Of a stretch of 7,314 nucleotides of DNA, positions 5,454 through 7,314 are shown piece after piece. The notes beneath the pieces were generated by a model. The model was given only the letters and a program-made list of their open reading frames with translations. It did no database searches and was not told the DNA's origin. The stretch's first letter is position 1. Each line of letters opens with the position of its first letter. The DNA comes from Burkholderiales bacterium (GTDB lineage Bacteria > Pseudomonadota > Gammaproteobacteria > Burkholderiales > JACMKV01), in contig JACMKV010000301.1 in NCBI GenBank assembly GCA_014379915.1, positions 1 to 7,314 of the forward strand. Direction: 5' to 3'. The translations under genes were made by a program, and so were the position numbers.

Positions 5454-6011
5454 ATGCAGCAACCGGATGAACCCGTGTTTCCTGGCGACGATCTGAACGC
5501 GCCGCAACCGGCCGCAGCCGAAACCGAAGCGAGCGAACCTGATCTAGCATCGCGTTCGCAATCCGATTTGGCTTCACGTTTGGAAAAAGCCGAGCGCGCC
5601 GCTGAAGAGCAGCGCGAAAACTGGCTGCGCGCGCGGGCTGACGCCGAAAACATGCGTCGGCGCATGCAAGCCGATGTCGCGAACGCGCATAAATACGCGA
5701 TCGACAATTTCTCGACCGAAATTCTCGCCGTGAAGGATGCGCTGGAAGCGGCGCTGAACATCGAAAGCACGAATCTCGAAAGCCTGAAGAACGGCGTCGA
5801 GCTGACGCTGCGACAGTTGAAAGCGGTATTCGACAAATTCAATATCACCGAAATCAATCCGGTCGGCGAGGAATTCGATCCGCACAAGCATCAGGCGATG
5901 ACCATGGTCGAATTCGACGCCCCGCCGAATACGGTCGTGCAAGTCATGCAAAAAGGCTATCAGCTGAACGACAGGGTCATACGCCCGGCGCTCGTGATGG
6001 TCGCAAAATAG
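5454..6011 (+). CDS. grpE: GrpE, nucleotide exchange factor for DnaK
   Basis: 185 residues, usual for proteobacterial GrpE. The dimeric cytoplasmic protein releases ADP from DnaK and so sets the pace of the Hsp70 cycle; it also acts as a thermosensor. Residues 1-40 are an acidic, Ala/Pro-rich disordered tail containing a short near-repeat (DLASRSQSDLASR, 30-42). A long charged helix (about 42-90) with ENWLRARADAENMRRR is the dimerising coiled coil. The C-terminal beta domain contains NPVGEEFDPHKHQAM (135-149) and the family signature around GYQLNDRVIRPALVMV (168-183). The start is supported by a strong ribosome-binding site. It lies 168 bp after hemH and 88 bp before dnaK, each gap holding a sigma-32-like promoter, so grpE and dnaK can be induced separately as well as by read-through. 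Confidence 0.97.
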   Translation: MQQPDEPVFPGDDLNAPQPAAAETEASEPDLASRSQSDLASRLEKAERAAEEQRENWLRARADAENMRRRMQADVANAHKYAIDNFSTEILAVKDALEAALNIESTNLESLKNGVELTLRQLKAVFDKFNITEINPVGEEFDPHKHQAMTMVEFDAPPNTVVQVMQKGYQLNDRVIRPALVMVAK

Positions 6012-6025
6012 AGCCGCAAACAGGG

Positions 6026-6053
6026 TTGAAACAGGCCGCGCAGGCCTCATATA
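6026..6053 (+). promoter_or_regulatory. Sigma-32 heat-shock promoter for dnaK
   Basis: TTGAAA at 6026-6031 (-35) and CCTCATATA at 6045-6053 (-10) are separated by 13 bases. The -10 differs from the sigma-32 consensus CCCCATNTA at one specified base, and the -35 lacks only the leading C of CTTGAAA. The start would fall near 6060, about 40 bases before the dnaK ATG. A 5-bp inverted repeat (AGGCC 6033-6037, GGCCT 6043-6047) sits in the spacer. It does not resemble CIRCE. Confidence 0.75.
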
Positions 6054-6071
6054 AGAGCTAGGCAGTCACTC

Positions 6072-6097
6072 ATTCAAGCATTTATTCAAGGATTCAA
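6072..6097 (+). repeat. Triple ATTCAA repeat in the dnaK leader
   Basis: ATTCAA occurs three times within 26 bases (6072-6077, 6084-6089, 6092-6097), the first two as ATTCAAG. The last copies surround the ribosome-binding site. Short enough to be chance or minor slippage; no function is evident. Confidence 0.35.
6088..6092 (+). promoter_or_regulatory. dnaK ribosome-binding site
   Basis: AAGGA lies seven bases before the ATG at 6100, a normal Shine-Dalgarno position, and supports the MAKIIGIDLG start. Confidence 0.75.
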
Positions 6098-6099
6098 AC

Positions 6100-7314
6100 A
6101 TGGCAAAAATCATCGGTATTGATCTGGGCACCACCAACTCATGCGTCGCGGTGATGGAAGGCGGCACGCCTAAAGTCATCGAGAATTCCGAGGGGGCGCG
6201 CACCACGCCTTCGATCGTCGCTTATCCGGAAAACGGCGAAGTGCTGGTCGGCGCGCCCGCCAAACGGCAGGCCGTGACCAATCCGAGGCACACGTTGTAC
6301 GCGGTCAAGCGCTTGATCGGGCGCCGTTTTACCGAGAAAGAAGTGCAGAAAGACATCGACCTGATGCCGTACAAGATCGTCAAGGCCGACAACGGCGACG
6401 CCTGGGTCGAGGTGCGCGGCAAGAAAATCGCGCCGCCCGAAATCTCGGCGCAAGTGCTGCTGAAGATGAAGAAAACGGCCGAGGATTACCTGGGCGAGCC
6501 GGTCACCGAAGCAGTCATCACGGTGCCGGCCTACTTCAACGATTCGCAACGTCAGGCAACGAAAGACGCGGGCCGCATCGCCGGCCTCGACGTCAAACGC
6601 ATCATCAACGAGCCGACCGCGGCCGCGCTCGCTTTCGGCATGGACAAGAGAGAAGGTGATCGCAAGATCGCGGTTTACGATCTCGGCGGCGGCACGTTCG
6701 ACATTTCGATTATCGAAATCGCCGAAATCGAAGGCGAGCATCAGTTCGAGGTGTTATCCACCAATGGCGACACCTTCCTCGGCGGCGAAGACTTCGACCA
6801 GCGTTTGATCGAATATCTGGCAGACGAATTCAAGAAGGATTCGGGCGTCGATCTGCGCAACGACGTGCTCGCGCTGCAACGCTTGAAAGAAGCCGCCGAG
6901 AAAGCCAAGATCGAGCTGTCGTCGTCGACCCAGACCGAGGTCAATCTGCCGTACATCACGGCCGACGCCAATGGGCCGAAACATCTGGCCGTCAAGGTCA
7001 CGCGCGCCAAGTTTGAAAGCCTGGTCGAGGAACTGATCGAGCGCACAATTGCGCCGTGCAAGACGGCGATCAAGGATGCCGGCGTGAAAATTACCGACAT
7101 CGAAGACGTGATTCTGGTCGGCGGCCAAACGCGGATGCCGAAGGTGCAGGAAAAGGTCAAGGAGATTTTCGGCCGCGAGCCGCGCAAGGACGTGAATCCG
7201 GACGAAGCGGTCGCGGTCGGCGCGGCGATCCAGGGCGGCGTGCTGCGCGGCGACGTCAAGGACGTACTGCTGCTCGACGTAACGCCGCTGTCGCTCGGCA
7301 TCGAAACGCTGGGC
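6100..7314 (+). CDS. dnaK: Chaperone DnaK (Hsp70), N-terminal 405 residues
   Basis: The gene runs off the window; 405 codons of about 640 are present. DnaK is the ATP-dependent cytoplasmic Hsp70 that binds exposed hydrophobic peptides and works with DnaJ and GrpE. The complete nucleotide-binding domain is here: phosphate loop 1 IGIDLGTTNS (5-14), K70 in YAVKRLIG, E171 in INEPTAAA, phosphate loop 2 YDLGGGTFD (193-201) with T199 and D201, and the adenosine motif LVGGQTRMP. The interdomain linker VLLLDVTPLSLGIET comes at the end. These residues fall at the same numbers as in E. coli DnaK, so there are no net insertions. The substrate-binding domain and lid lie beyond the window, where dnaJ would be expected. 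The start is fixed by homology and a ribosome-binding site; a sigma-32-like promoter precedes it. No anomalies seen. Confidence 0.98.
   Translation, partial: MAKIIGIDLGTTNSCVAVMEGGTPKVIENSEGARTTPSIVAYPENGEVLVGAPAKRQAVTNPRHTLYAVKRLIGRRFTEKEVQKDIDLMPYKIVKADNGDAWVEVRGKKIAPPEISAQVLLKMKKTAEDYLGEPVTEAVITVPAYFNDSQRQATKDAGRIAGLDVKRIINEPTAAALAFGMDKREGDRKIAVYDLGGGTFDISIIEIAEIEGEHQFEVLSTNGDTFLGGEDFDQRLIEYLADEFKKDSGVDLRNDVLALQRLKEAAEKAKIELSSSTQTEVNLPYITADANGPKHLAVKVTRAKFESLVEELIERTIAPCKTAIKDAGVKITDIEDVILVGGQTRMPKVQEKVKEIFGREPRKDVNPDEAVAVGAAIQGGVLRGDVKDVLLLDVTPLSLGIETLG

Noticed and set aside
6139..7301. Long minus-strand open frames opposite dnaK (200 and 186 residues)
   Set aside because: Long antisense frames are common opposite dnaK in GC-rich genomes; the + strand frame encodes an intact, fully conserved DnaK.

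Overview
This window is an ordinary proteobacterial core-gene neighbourhood, most likely from a betaproteobacterium. The evidence is the gene order fur, recN, nadK, hrcA, hemH, grpE, dnaK, the close fit of each protein to betaproteobacterial family members as I remember them, and a moderately high GC content. I cannot name the genus. No phage, transposase, CRISPR array, tRNA or rRNA is visible, and no new protein system is apparent. The unusual material is all non-coding.

Layout: the window opens in the last 29 codons of fur (+). fur converges on recN (-, DNA repair ATPase), which lies behind nadK (-, NAD kinase). nadK diverges from hrcA (+, heat-shock repressor) across an 81-bp region that holds a perfect 19-bp inverted repeat between candidate promoters. 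Next on the + strand come hemH (ferrochelatase), grpE (nucleotide exchange factor) and dnaK (Hsp70), which runs off the window end after 405 codons.

Two intergenic stretches, fur/recN (about 91-223) and hrcA/hemH (about 3954-4146), carry copies of one composite repeat built from 7-bp units (YGATCCC on one strand, GGGATCR on the other). G-rich units are followed by an A-rich core and then by C-rich units. The repeat touches gene ends closely: it supplies the stop codon and last residues of recN, begins at the fur stop, starts a few bases after hrcA, and ends two bases before the hemH ATG. Between hrcA and hemH it can fold into a stem of about 24 positions and contains a G-quadruplex motif on the minus strand.

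How the genes work together: hrcA, grpE and dnaK are heat-shock functions. DnaK needs GrpE to exchange nucleotide, and HrcA represses chaperone genes. dnaK has a good sigma-32-type promoter and grpE a weaker one. No CIRCE operator (the HrcA target) was seen by eye anywhere in the window, so dnaK here is probably under sigma-32 and HrcA probably acts elsewhere. hemH (last step of heme synthesis) sits inside the heat-shock cluster, fur is the iron regulator, and nadK and recN are housekeeping genes for NADP supply and double-strand-break repair.
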